From contig NC_083651.1 of the NCBI RefSeq assembly GCF_963576545.1, positions 23,114,248 through 23,178,247 on the forward strand: a stretch of 64,000 nt of DNA, given 5' to 3'. The translations under genes were made by a program, and so were the position numbers. Below, one piece after another: positions 23,833 to 36,456 of this stretch. Position 1 is the first letter of the stretch. Each line of letters begins with the position of its first letter. Source of the DNA: Limanda limanda. Taxonomy: Eukaryota; Chordata; Actinopteri; Pleuronectiformes; Pleuronectidae. The notes below the pieces were generated by a model that ran no database searches, had not been told where the DNA came from, and saw only the letters and a program-made list of their open reading frames with translations.

Positions 23833-25848
23833 AACATGACTCGATAACTAGCCAAGTTATGAGGGCGTTAGCTAGCAGATTTTTATCTATTGCGTGACTC
23901 ACTCATACTCATACGAGATATCTCATGACCAGCCGCTCCAACTAGAAGTGCAGTTTTAGATGTTCTACATCAGCATAGATGCCCTGGTTGAGTGTAGATC
24001 AGAGACGACCACACAAGTGGATACTTTAATCCAATTAGCTGAAGCATACCAACCCTCTAAGGTTAAATCTGTTTGAAATGATTCATTGTTGACTGATTCG
24101 TTCACTGCTCTCAAATTAAGTTGAAGAACATTCTGCAGAAGATTGAGGATTACAGTACGTGCTCTGTATTTTTATGTAGTTGCAGATATGTCACCTAAAA
24201 CTTTAAAAGGACAGCTTTTTAAAACTCTAACATTTCTGACCTAAAGATAGGTCTCGCCTTTAGATAACTAATTCATCATTCATATACCTTGTAGAGCTGC
24301 TCTATTCCAAATGAAAATTTAATGTGACAGGAACAGGGAACATGCGAGGCAAATCCACATTATCTCATAGGGCCTCTCTTGTATAAAGTCCTTTCAGCTT
24401 CTTTACAAATACTTGATCTGCGCTAACACAGCAGTTTGATCTGTGTTACTAATTCATGCTCTCCTCCACCAGGGAAGGATCAAAGAGGAAACAGGGATCA
24501 TTTTTTTGTGGGCCTCCACACATAAATTATTGAGAGCGGAGGCCAACAAGTACATGCTTTTAACACCATTTGCAACATGTTCCACTCGACCTAAGTTGAC
24601 ACTTGCTTCACTGGATTTGAGTTCCACTTTCTTGAGGCCTGACAGGGAAGGAGATGCTGGAGAGAAATGCTATGGGCCCGCTGACGGATTCACTTTAACT
24701 CAAGCCTTACACACCCACACACACACGCATAGCATGTTTGCGTCCTTGTCATCTTGGGAGATGGGGACTGACACAAGGAGCAATTTCCTAAAATATTGAT
24801 CAGCAAGGGTCAAACATGTCCTCATAAGAACAGCTATATATGGAAGAGGTCTTACCCCCACCGGACCAGCAGTTTTCCTCACGAAGAGGCTCCACTGATT
24901 CAAAGAGTGGAAACTGGAAGACAGCGAAGTGTTTGAAGCTGTTTGTACAGCACTTGGCTAAAGGTGAACTTCGTAGGAAATGACTTGGGCAAAGACTGAT
25001 AATGCGTGATATCTTGATTATTGCCCCCAATCAAAGGAATGTACTTAATGCGCCATTTATGTCGGGTTTATCTTTGCATTCTTTTCTTTCCTCGTCTGTC
25101 ACGCATTCTCCGGGTTTGCTGGAAACTCTTTCTCATCCAAAGCACCAGCCTTCACGTACAGTGCAGGAAATACAGTATTGATTAAAGGCCTAATCATCGT
25201 TCATCCATTTAATACTAACTGTTGAACCAAATGGACGTGAAAGATAACAAATGGAGGCAAAGGCAGAAAGGCAGACGTAGAAATGTGCCAATACGACGTA
25301 CCTCAGGAATCTGATGATGTTCCTGTTCTCACGTCACGGAAATCCTTGCTCCAAAGATAGAGGCCAATTTATACCAAACCTGGGAGATTTTATAGGACAT
25401 TCTTGTAAAGTTGACATCTTGAGACAGAGTCATAGTATGAAAGAATCCGCCTTTGAATAGTTAGCTAGCTTAGTATTCCTTCCTTTGTAGTTAGCGACCA
25501 AAGTTGACCTTCTAATTTTTGCAATTAGTTGTGTAATACGTTTATTTGGAAAGTACTAGAAAGGCCCTGAGGCTGTTTTGGTATGGATGCATTTCACATA
25601 TTTTCACTAATTACCACGTTCGACATTAATCCGAATGGCTCCAATTGTTTTCCAGGTTTGAACATGATGGATAATTCCCATTAAACCCACCACTGTGCAC
25701 AGTGCGTGATCTGAATTTGGGGTTACTTGTAAAAATCGAAATTGCTTCATGTATAACACTTTTAGAATCAATGGGACTTGACTGAAACTGAACTTTTCTT
25801 TGCGTGACACTGTCTCACACTCGTCATAGGTTCCATGTTAAAGCATTT

Positions 25849-25866
25849 CTCTCTCTCTCTCTCTCT
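25849..25866. repeat. (CT)n short microsatellite
   Basis: Nine CT units. Confidence 0.8.
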
Positions 25867-28800
25867 TGGTTTTTCTCCGCTCATAGTTGCATGGACTTCA
25901 ACCTTCCCCCTTTTACGACCTAGGCGGGTGTTCTGCTTTGATCAGTTATCTGCCCCAAACAAGTTAAATTGCTACAACATCAACCAAGACTTAAAAACAT
26001 CTGAGACAGCATAATTAGTAATTTGGGCATTAATAGCACAACGAGGGACAAGCAGTGTTCCCTTTAATCTTCGGCTTTTCAGAGGGTTGTTTTATGTCTC
26101 TTCTCCTCTCCACCTCCTACCTTCTTCTTTTCTTGAAGTGACCCATGATAGATTGCAACCCACGGCCTTGAACCAGACTAGCATCAGAGAGAGGGTGTGT
26201 ATGGTTCTACAGACACATCTGAAAACCAGTGGTGAGCCACAATACCTTATTTGTGAGTAAATTCTTATTTTTAGTCTTGTTGGTATTCTCTGTTACAAAT
26301 CAAAAGAATAAAATTAAGACTAAGAACCTTCATTACTTCATTAATGACAATGCAAATAGAAAATAGGCTGCATGTTGGGGTTTTGGCTTGGTGATTATAA
26401 CATTCTAAAATCATAAAGTTTTATTAACTTACTTCACTGGTCACTGACAAATCAAATGACCATTTAAAAACATATAGTCTGTATACTGTCATGGAGGTTT
26501 GCTTCAGATTCAACAGTGTAGAGGAATTCCAGTTTCCCGTCGCAATGACGGTTCAAATCTTGACCGACTTCATGGCCTTGATCTCAATCATGGTCATTAT
26601 CAAAACTGTTCTCAGCTGTCGCCTTGATGAGAACTTGGAAGAAACTAATGAATTTCCTTCCATGTCCTGACGGTAAAAATCCAGGGGAAAGAATAAATAG
26701 GCATGTGAGTCTGAACTAAAAGTTTTTGGTCTCCTCTAAAACCAGCACTAAAGTCTTTGAGAAATCAGACGTAGTCACAAGGTTTTCTTGACTCCTAATC
26801 CCAATCATTTGGTCTGTGTTTGTGGTTCCAAAGAATACAATGATAGTAAGTCCGCTTCAATGTGAGGGTGTTTGATGAAACGCAAAACTGAAATAATTCT
26901 ATTTCACAACAAAAGTTTGACAGAATAATGATAAATTGTACAGGAGGGATTTTGATTTTGTGAGAAACAACCGCAAACCTGCACCATCTGATACATTTGA
27001 ATGAAGGTCAGCAACATGTAGTGTAGGAGGAAAAACACTAGTAAGTCTAACTAACTACTTGATCCAGTTGTACTGAGTTGTACTTGTCCTACTCTCAGTT
27101 AACACCAGGGCGGTGGGTGTGGAGACAGTGCGGAGGAAGGGGCGTGTGAGTTGATTAGATGTAGTTTTATCAGTAGCAAGTTCTTTGTGTGGAGGCAAAG
27201 GGAAAGATGTGTCCCCGGGCCATTTCTAATACCTTTCTTAGAGTTCACTGCGTATGCTGTCGCTGCACAGACCTGTCGGGCTGAGCTCACCCTTCATTCC
27301 TGGCATTCTTCCGTCCTGTCCATCCCTCCTTTCTCTCTCCCATGATCCCGCAGGGCAATGCTGTCTGCAGAATGTGGCACAACGTGGGCAGATATGCCCG
27401 GAACAGGCTGGATCACCTGGCCTTATTTCACTTGTTGTGTACTCATACTCATTATGTATTTCTGTCACGCTTACACACCCACACACAGCAGCTTGACTTA
27501 TTTCCAAACCTGTATGACAGAGAAATACAGTAAATCACTGATGTCTGATTATCTGTGTCCGTCACAAGTGATTGAGGTTCAAATAAACTCACTTTTTCAC
27601 TGGTCTTCTTACCATAACTTTAAGTAAAGGGAAGAGTGTGAGGAATGCAGCCCAACACTTTCACCTTCTGCTTCATACAGGTGTGACTGGAGCTCATAGC
27701 TCCTGTTTCATGTCACAGCCCATCCCCCCCCCATTCTGCCACCCAACTGCCCCATCACCACTTCTGGATGAAGATGCTGCTCTCGGCTCTTCCACTTAAA
27801 CCCAGAGGTGCTTTATTTTTGACCACATATTAGTAAAAAACTACATAAATTACAGAGGAACACCCAGAATGCACCATTTGTTCTGCTGCCACCCTCCCTT
27901 CACCTCGTGATGTGACAGACGTGATCCGGTGCAGATTAAGAGGAGAATCAGTGATGAGGACAGATTGGAACATGTCAGGAGGGGAGTGCCAAGGCTTCAC
28001 TGCTGCCACAGTGTTCAGACCTGCCCATGCTAAGGGCGTGTGTGTGTATGTGCCTGTGAGTGTGGTTGCACACATATATATGTAAATATACTGTATATAT
28101 GTGCATGTACACCCTCATACAATTTTTCTATTAAGCTCTTATGTTAATAATGAAGCTGATTAATGATGGTCATTAATGTCAACATAAAAGGGGGCTAATG
28201 TGGCAATGCTTTTTATCTGCTTCTAAGAAACCTGCTTTCTGTGGCCTTCAGTTGTGATTAGTCACCTTAAATGTCATTACAGCTACAGAAATCATATTCA
28301 AGAGAGATGAAAATGATGCTACTGAATTCAATTGATTCAACTTGGGTAATTTGAGTATATAGCTACATTCACTTGGGTACACTTGCCTTTTATTCCTGCA
28401 GTAAATGAGAGGTCAGTGGTGCACATGTGCAGCAGAGCAGCACAGGACCATTGAAAGTTGGTGTCCTAGCGTGTTGAGTGCAGAGCCACGAGGATGCTAC
28501 GAGTGTTGTAGACATGTGAAAGTGTGTTCTGAGACATTATAGATGTTACTTGGTACGTTCCAGTGATATTTCAGGTCTTTCATCACTGTTGCTGTTGTAA
28601 AGCATGAAGTTTGAGATGACAAAATAAAATAACAATACAATCAAGTTTTAGGTGACACTAACACGTATATACAGTACACTAAGTAGTTATTTTACAGTGT
28701 AGTAATAACCTTTACCCTTTGCACATCTTTGCCTGTAAACAAAATGTTTTTAAATCATGACAATAAACAACATTTTATCATCACTAACTTCCAACATCAA

Positions 28801-29570
28801 GCTCAAGATGTGTAATCGCAGGAATTGTTATTTTTACTATGTTCTTGCAGTCACCATAATAAATTAACTGTTATTTTTATGAAAATATGTTTCTGAAATC
28901 ATGTTGTGAGTAAAATTACACATGTGCTTTATCGTGTGCATGTGCAACGTGTCAAAGCGGGGGAGGCCCTTTATGTCAGTGTTGTGCCGAGTGTAGAACG
29001 AGGTGCATGAAACACTCCCCCCCCCCACTTGTCATCGCCAGCACCTGAACACGATGACATCATATTTGACCAGGCTGCATCCCTAACTGCGCCAGATGTC
29101 TTTTGAACAGCATTCCTGCTGGTGTCTCACCCCCCCGCTCCACCGCTGACAGGATCACACCTTCTGGTTGGATGACGTGTGAGAGGGAATTCAGAATCAC
29201 CCTCTGATGTAGCCAGTTAGCATTCATCTTACGTGATCTGCCCCAACACAATGACACACACACATCAGACATCTGGATGGCTGCGCTTTAATTGGAGCTA
29301 TGACATAAAGCGTATACTCTAACAGGCATTAAGAAACTATGTGTGTGTGTGTGTATTTGTGGGTCAGCATATGCGCTCACAGGTACCTGTGTTCCCTCAT
29401 TGGTGTTTGCGTGTTTCCATTCATGTACTGTATGCGTGTGCCACAGTAGGGAACAAAGAGATCAGGTGGATCAGACACAAAGGGGGGGCACATTTAAGAG
29501 TGCGCCTGCCTCCCGGAGTCACAGCGATAGCCTTCATCTCACCCAGAGGAACCACAACACAGGATCAAGT

Positions 29571-29597
29571 GGGGGGGGTGGGGGGGATGGGGGGGAT
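29571..29597 (+). repeat. G-rich run, possible G-quadruplex
   Basis: Runs of eight, seven and seven G separated by T and AT. Enough G-runs for an intramolecular quadruplex. No gene is nearby. Confidence 0.7.
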
Positions 29598-30500
29598 ACC
29601 TGACCGGCATATGACTGATGGGACTCACCTGAGGGGGAATTCCACCCTTAAACTGAAACTGCAGGTGGGATGGACGACAGACACATGCTCCTTTATATAG
29701 GTCTGCTTGATAATGGCCATTAAGCTAAATTCAGTTTGAATAGATGAAAATGTTGCTGCAGAGAAGCAGCTAGAGGTTTGAGATGTAGGTAGAGTCCACT
29801 TTATCTCAGCTACTTTAGAAAATAAATGAAATACAAGTAAGTGAGCCAAAAGGGCAGCTTTTAAATTGAGATATCTCTTCGGTACTATGGCATCAAGGGA
29901 AAGTGAAAATAAGAAATTATGTTTTTTGGTTCTTAGCAATTTCTGTAAATGATTGTAATAACATTGGGATACGATTTGTTATTGTAGAAATGCTCAAACC
30001 TTTTAATGACCTACGCTGTCTTAGATTATTAAAATAATGTTGACAAGTTATCCCTGAAGGTGGATTCTTAATTAGACCTACATTGATTTTGGACCTGGGG
30101 GAAGTGAAGTGCTCCCAGGAGCCAATTATACAGGTATGCATGTACAGGAAATCTATAACCGAGCTTCTGTGTGGTGGTTTAATGATTTGGCACCAACTCT
30201 TTAAGATGAAATTACAATTTGTTTTTATTTTTGTGTCAGGCGGCATAGATTAAACAGCAAGACACATTAAATTAAATGACTTCAAACAGTAAGTGGGATA
30301 CGTTATGTTTACGAGCAGATATAATGAAGTCGATAGCTGGTAATGTGTGAAGCAATAAACATAAAATGCATGAATTGTTTATGTTTATTAATTTAATGGG
30401 CCTGTAAACTTCTACGATATATGACTTAACTTGAGAGAACTTGTTCAGAGAAGGTAACAAACACCAAGGGAGGGTTTTCCATAAAAGTGCCGATCATACT

Positions 30501-30570
30501 ATGTAAAGAGAATTAAGCTCATGTATATTGTGATTTGCCGCTATAATAATAACACAGAATTGAACTGAAT
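30501..30570 (+). mobile_element. LINE 3' tail, decayed
   Basis: ATGTAAAGAGAATTAAG, then ATTGTGATTTGCCGCTATA and AGAATTGAACTGAATT follow the typical 3' end of fish L2-like LINEs (...GTAAAGCRCCTTGAG...GATTTGGCGCTATA...AATTGAATTGA). The 5' part is not recognisable. A better-preserved copy lies at 36394. Confidence 0.55.
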
Positions 30571-31719
30571 TTAAAGTCTACAGGTTGAGATATTCAGCTA
30601 ATTACATTTTGCTCTTCATACATTCTGAGGTACCACCACACAAAGCCTTGTACAATCACAACACTAAAAACTGAATAAACAAATTTGGTCTGTAAATATA
30701 TTTATAGCTCTTGTTCTCTCCTCTCCAAACTCAACGGTTACTTTTACCTCAGAAAATGATTTGCAGCATCACCATGGTCATCCAGGTAAGTTACAGCCAC
30801 AGCGTGAACTCCGACCTTCTTCACAGCTCCGAGACATTTTTATTCCGCGGGTTGCAACTTGACGACTTTGTGACCCCGGCCACTGACAGTCGATAAAGAT
30901 TCTTCCAGTGGCTGCAGGAGGACACTCGCAGTGCAAAGTCATAACAGTCCAGCATCGTAAGTATTTCAACAAATGAGCAACGGCCCACTATTATTCCTCT
31001 GGCGAGGACAACTTCCGAGTGAGACTTTTACGATGCCGGTGATGGACTGCTCCTGTTGCAGCTGTACTTCAGGGAAAACACAAACATTAATGACACACCT
31101 TCTCACTATAGTTCACCACAGTCATAAAGTTTAGCTTTTCTCTCACTCCTGCTCTTTGAGTTTAACATAGTAAAAAAATAATACATCTGACGAGCTTGAT
31201 GTAATAATTCAGGTCGGCGCTGCTTGTTTATGTGCAGGTTTACTACTTTGTTTGACTTTTATTGTCGAGCCATCGAGTGCTGATTTGCAGGAAGCTAGTT
31301 TAAAATGAGCCGGGCGGAAATAATTCAAACTAAATATTAAACACTCAACATCATCTTAATATCCATCCAAGCTACAACTGATAATACAACTGAGGTCTGG
31401 CTCCTTTTGAAGTACTGGGTTTTAATATTACAAGAAAAAAGTTGGAATTTATTGAGAAAAAGTTCCACTACTTTAATACCAATGGCAATATACCTTGAGA
31501 AACTACAAAACCCTATTGAACAGCACTCAGATGCGACCAATGGTGACTTTGCCACAATAGACACAGTTTCTTTGCTTATGTGCCACAAGATTGAATATTT
31601 CATCATTTGTGAAACATAAACTATAACCTTCTCCTGATATTCCCCCAGTAAGATGAAATATTCCCTAAAATTATGACTCTTTATTTAATTATGATTCTAC
31701 TTTTATTGTACGTATATAT

Positions 31720-31858
31720 CCACCCATCCATTTATCCATCCATCCATTTATCCATTCATCCATCCATCCATCCATCCATCCATCCATCCAACCATCAATC
31801 CAACCATCCATCTATCCATCTATCCATCCAACCATCCGTCCATCCATCCCTCTAACCA
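31720..31858. repeat. (ATCC)n tetranucleotide array
   Basis: ATCC/CATT-type units spanning about 139 bp with scattered substitutions. Long frames through it (Ile/His/Pro/Ser repeats) are artefacts. Confidence 0.95.
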
Positions 31859-32364
31859 CTCACTAAGGGCATCCAGTGCAGTGCAAGCCTCTAATCTGTG
31901 GGCCTGAGCAGCTGCTGCCTTGTGGCTGACAGGCAGCAGGGCTCTTATTATTGTACACACATGCATGCACTCACACACATGCAAGCGCACACATACATGC
32001 GCATACACACATGCAAACACCAAAGTCCTCTCATGTGGTCGGCCAGCTGCCGGTGGCGTGCCTTTCCCTCACCAGTGTGACCCAAACACTGCTGCTCCAG
32101 CTCCCGGTGCTACTGCACAACTCATGGGACTTTCCAGTATATGGGAAGTGAGAGATAGAGCGAGCGGTGGGATCAAGAGACGCGAGAGGGAAATTAAGGG
32201 ATGGAAATATCCGCAAGGTGAAGTGGAAAAAAAGCAGAAGAGGGGAAAACGGAGTAGTGACAATTCAGGTATAGGATGGGAACACAGCAGATGAAGAGAC
32301 GAGGGGGAGTTTGAAGGAAAAGTGCATAAGCACAGAGAGATATGAAACCTGGACAAATGATTAA

Positions 32365-32650
32365 CTCCTCCCAGAAGGTTATGTTTTCACCCCTGTCACT
32401 TTGTTGGTTGGTTTGTATGTATGCTTGTTTGTTTGTAAGCAAGATAACAAACAAACAACTACTTGGCAGAGCATGAAACTTGGTGGAAGGAAGCTGTTTG
32501 GCTCAGGGAAGAAACCATTTTTACCTGTTTTCTCAGGGAATAATAATTCATCGATCTTGATGAAAACAATCAAGCATCTTTAGGAGATTGAATTCTATTA
32601 GTGTGTGAAATTTGGTGCAGCTTGATTGAATGTAAGGAGACTTTTGGACC
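32365..32650 (+). mobile_element. Decayed interspersed repeat, family A, longest sense copy
   Basis: Contains in order AGAAGGTTATGTTTTCACCC, a GTTTGT-rich stretch, GAAACTTGGTGGAAGGAAG, CTCAGGGAAGAAACC, TTTCTCAGGGAATAATAATT, CATCGATCTTGATGAAAA, GTGTGTGAAATTTGGTGCAG and a decayed end. It is the most complete sense copy in the window and defines the order of motifs used to spot the others. Confidence 0.7.
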
Positions 32651-34042
32651 TTTTCTAGTTTTGATATTTCGATATTTAATATTTGAATTGACAAGTTTTG
32701 TTGCCTTTTATTCAAAGTTGGGTTTGAAATTGAAAAAATATCTGTAAAACTAATCCAATATTCACTAATACTAAGTTTATTTTTGCACACCAATAATACA
32801 TGACTCTAATTTCATGAATTCATGTTTTAATATGTAGAAATATCTCAAATTAATTGCCCATAGTGAAAATTATATACCGTATAATTATATTTCTAGGTCA
32901 CCACCAGTTGTGGTTGGTTCACTCTCGTCTAAAAATAAAAACATCAAAGTGGTTGTGCCAATGCGTGCAAAGCGCCAATGAAACAGGAGCCGTTAAAGCC
33001 TGTGTTGGCATCTGGACTGATTAAGGTGGAAGCTTACCTGGTGACACAGTGTCTGAAAAGCAAATAGATGCCTCCTGTGTGGACACGCAGATGGATGTTA
33101 ACACTCTGGATCGGTACACTGCTGATCCTTTTGACATGGTGGAAACAGCTGGAATAGCATTTTCAGGTGTAAACATCAGTAGAGAAGCATGGAACAAAGT
33201 ATTTATTGACAAGATGCCATTACAGGCCGATCGAACTTCTTCATTGTGGTACTTAAAGAAATGACTGGAGCTGATATGCACTGCACGGATCTCTGTTGTC
33301 TACGAGACTTCGCTTCTCTTCTTCAATTTTTCTCTTTCTTTATCTTATATGCATGATGTCTTTATGTAGCTCACCCCTCATGTATGTGGTATTCTTCCTG
33401 AGTTTTCCCTTTTGCCTTTATGTAATCTCTCTCTCGCTCCAGACAGGTATCCACATGGTGGAGAGGAGACCATGTGACTCCGGTCCTACCTGTTTGGCTA
33501 CATGCACCTAGAAAATCCCACGACATCCTCCTGCTTCACTGTCATCGTACATGTTCACAGTAGATCTTTAATTTAGCAAAAACACAGCATGTTCATTGGC
33601 TCAATCAGTGAACTAACCATCTATTTATTTATATACACAGGAAAATTACCATTAAATCTCCAGTGTGCCAGAACAATGACCACTTATTTCTAAGCATTAG
33701 TAATATACGGGGGAATTGACCAAAGCAAGAACTCGGATGGGAAGTATTCATGAAATTCATCACTCCACCTCTTCCCTGCCCCATCGTGGCCGTGCAGCCC
33801 AGCCCAGCAGGCTGCACATCTGCTGGTGAGGTCAGCAATCTCTTCCCATCGCAGTAACATGAGGATGATGGATGCTTTGGCCACAGAGGGTTTCTCTGTG
33901 GTTTCCTCCTCTATGGAGCGCAGATCCAGATTCGATCTGCCCGTCTTTCCTTTCTCTCTGATCTCCTTCTTATCTTGCATCTTTAGCAACTATGTCATTT
34001 TCAGAAAGGTTTTTTGTTCATTAATTACTCTCCTAATGTATT

Positions 34043-34063
34043 TCTCTCTCTCTCTCTCTCTCT
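34043..34063. repeat. (CT)n microsatellite
   Basis: About ten CT units. Confidence 0.85.
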
Positions 34064-35763
34064 GCTTCCCTCTCTTTCACTCCTCAGGTTTGGGGCGGCG
34101 AGGAAAGCTTTGGGCAGGGCCAGGCTGGGTTAGGTCTATATAAAGAAAATGGAGTAATATCTGTCATATGGTCTGCATCCCCATTGGTTGGCGGTGGCAA
34201 CAAACAGTTTCTGACGGAAGCCTAAAATTGCCATTAGAAAAAGCTCAGCTGTAAAAGAATGAAGGCATTTTTCTCAGCGTCTCAAATGCACTGAAATGAT
34301 TTACGACGAGACTTTAATCGATTCAGACCAATAACATTTGGAAAGTTATATATGATTCGATTATTTTGTCCCCTCCATGTGTGCAGGAAGCTGAGATGGA
34401 CGCACATGTTCTCAATCGACATAAAGACACTGGAGGCCCATTGAGGAACTTCCACAGGAATCAATGGGACACCATCTTTGAACATGGTTCTCCTTCACAC
34501 ATCTAAGGTTGTGACTAAACTGCTAAGTCACATTACTAATTCTTCTTGGATCATTTCCTATGCTTGGCAAATAAAAACATCTTCATGTGCATCATCACCA
34601 CCCTCTGCTCATGGAGGAGGGGACTGATGTGTTAAATGCATTAAATGGCCTGTAGATTTTATTCTGGATATGAGAAACTCAGACCTAGGACTCACTTCAC
34701 GAGCGTAGCACCATGTGGAGATTCATGGATTGCGTGAGGACATGTTGTCTGTATTTTTTCGTATATGTTCTCGACAACATAAAACCCAGGCCTCAGAACC
34801 ATGTGTATGTCATTAAAACCCATAAAGCAGCTGTGCTTTGGAGACGATTCCACAGTCCGACAGCAGCGAGCGACATTGAGGGCGATGTTTACAATGCATC
34901 AGGGAGCTGAGGTGTAGCGCTGGACGTACTGAACCATGAGAAACACTCGATAGGACTCACAGAACTCAGAGTGCAGACTGACTGGAGCTGCACAATTGTT
35001 TCGGCTAGCCAAGTTTTTCGGAGTCTCTCATTTGGATGCTTTCTATTTCTACAATTGGAAAAAGCACCTAGCGCCAAATCTTCTGTTTTCCACAGAACAG
35101 AGTCACACCTCACTTTGCCTTTACTCAGTGAGTGGCAGAGGGCAACAGTTCATCACGCAGACTGGGCTGTGCACAGATAAAAACTGCTTTCACACATGCA
35201 CTGCAGCCCTGAACTTACCTAGACATGACCCGGAGGAGCTGTATATTCAAACCCAAACTTTAAAATCCATCAAACTGGACTTTAATCACTTTAACAGTTC
35301 TCTATCCATGTAATAACAGAGTTAATCAATGTGCCAATACCAATGCGATGAGGTCATTCATCTGTAAATTGGTATTGTGGTTCCATGACGTGTTTTGACT
35401 ACATCCTCAATTTTACACAGTGCCTTTACTGGTCAAATCATACACAAGGTTATGATCTATACTCTTGTTAAATTTCTACCACTGTTTTATTTGATGCTAA
35501 GAGTTGCTTTGATTATACTTTACTTTGAGGTTTTTGTGGTTTTTGGAGTGAATACCAGGAAGGAGCTTTGCAGCATGATGTTTTGAAAACGTCTGGTTGG
35601 ATCACACGTGTGACCTGCTTCGATCTTCTCCTTCCAGTGAACATCACATTGAGAAGGGGGAACGGGAGGAGCTGCCTCAGCTGTAATCACACATCTTCAC
35701 GTCATGTATGGGACATCCATTCACGTTCCATTCAAATGGATAATACTGTATATATAGTACCAT

Positions 35764-35768
<5 letters not shown>

Positions 35769-35812
<44 letters not shown>

Positions 35813-35813
35813 T
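35769..35813. repeat. (CA)n microsatellite
   Basis: CA tract interrupted by TATA. Confidence 0.95.
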
Positions 35814-35914
35814 ATACTTACAGCCCCATGTGCGTCTGGTCATGGGAGGTGATGGTGAGATCAAAGCAGTCCGCTTGTCACCCCACACCGAAACCTTTTC
35901 CAACACACTCACTC

Positions 35915-35918
<4 letters not shown>

Positions 35919-36005
<87 letters not shown>
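35919..36005. repeat. (CA)n microsatellite, long and pure
   Basis: About 43 uninterrupted CA units, likely highly polymorphic. Confidence 0.97.
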
Positions 36006-36007
<2 letters not shown>

Positions 36008-36393
36008 ATTCAGGATGTTGTTAATCAGTAGCAGTTGGAGCCACTGGGGAGGAACATGAAGAGATCTTTTTTTTGTATTATTAGATGTTCCTGGCTGTTT
36101 TACGAAGCCCAACAAAAAGGACGGCTTCAACGGTTGCATTTCACAATATTTGAGATAATAATAATAATTTGTATTACAAGCCCATATCAAATGTTAGTGA
36201 TGTTGATTTATGATAAATTCTTAACAATCCTCAATGCTAGTTACAATTAAAGTGAATTCAAAGACTATTTTTCTGTTTCCGATGGTAAAGGACATTGTGT
36301 AATACATGAGTAATCAACATTGAAATATCAAATAAACATGAAAGGCATGCAATCTGCACTTAAGTCTCAGAAATGTTAAGGTCTTGACCTTCT

Positions 36394-36456
36394 ATGTAAA
36401 GGGCCTTGAGATTATGTATATTATGATTTGGCGCTATACAAATAATATTGAATTAA
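36394..36456 (+). mobile_element. LINE 3' tail (L2-like)
   Basis: ATGTAAAGGGCCTTGAGATTA, TATGATTTGGCGCTATACAAA and TATTGAATTAA match the widespread 3' terminus of fish L2-type LINEs. No coding part remains next to it. Confidence 0.65.

Larger units (their letters stand above)
19850..31719. other. Intergenic, 5' third: no supported gene
   Basis: Mostly AT-rich unique sequence. I see CT and TG/CA microsatellites, fragments of old interspersed repeats (22399, 23383, 23717, 30501), a G-rich run at 29571-29597, and a homeodomain-like block at 22130-22260. Open frames reach 119 codons but lack domains, splice context or codon bias I could recognise. The ones at 21801-22240 (-) and 24443-24799 (+) look like chance frames. 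Confidence 0.7.

Noticed and set aside
33049..33264. Short frame with a protein-like composition
   Set aside because: No family was recognised, both strands are open, and there are no splice signals that would join it to other exons.
34996..35313. 105-codon + strand frame
   Set aside because: No domain, no codon bias and no partner exons. It is within chance for this length of DNA.
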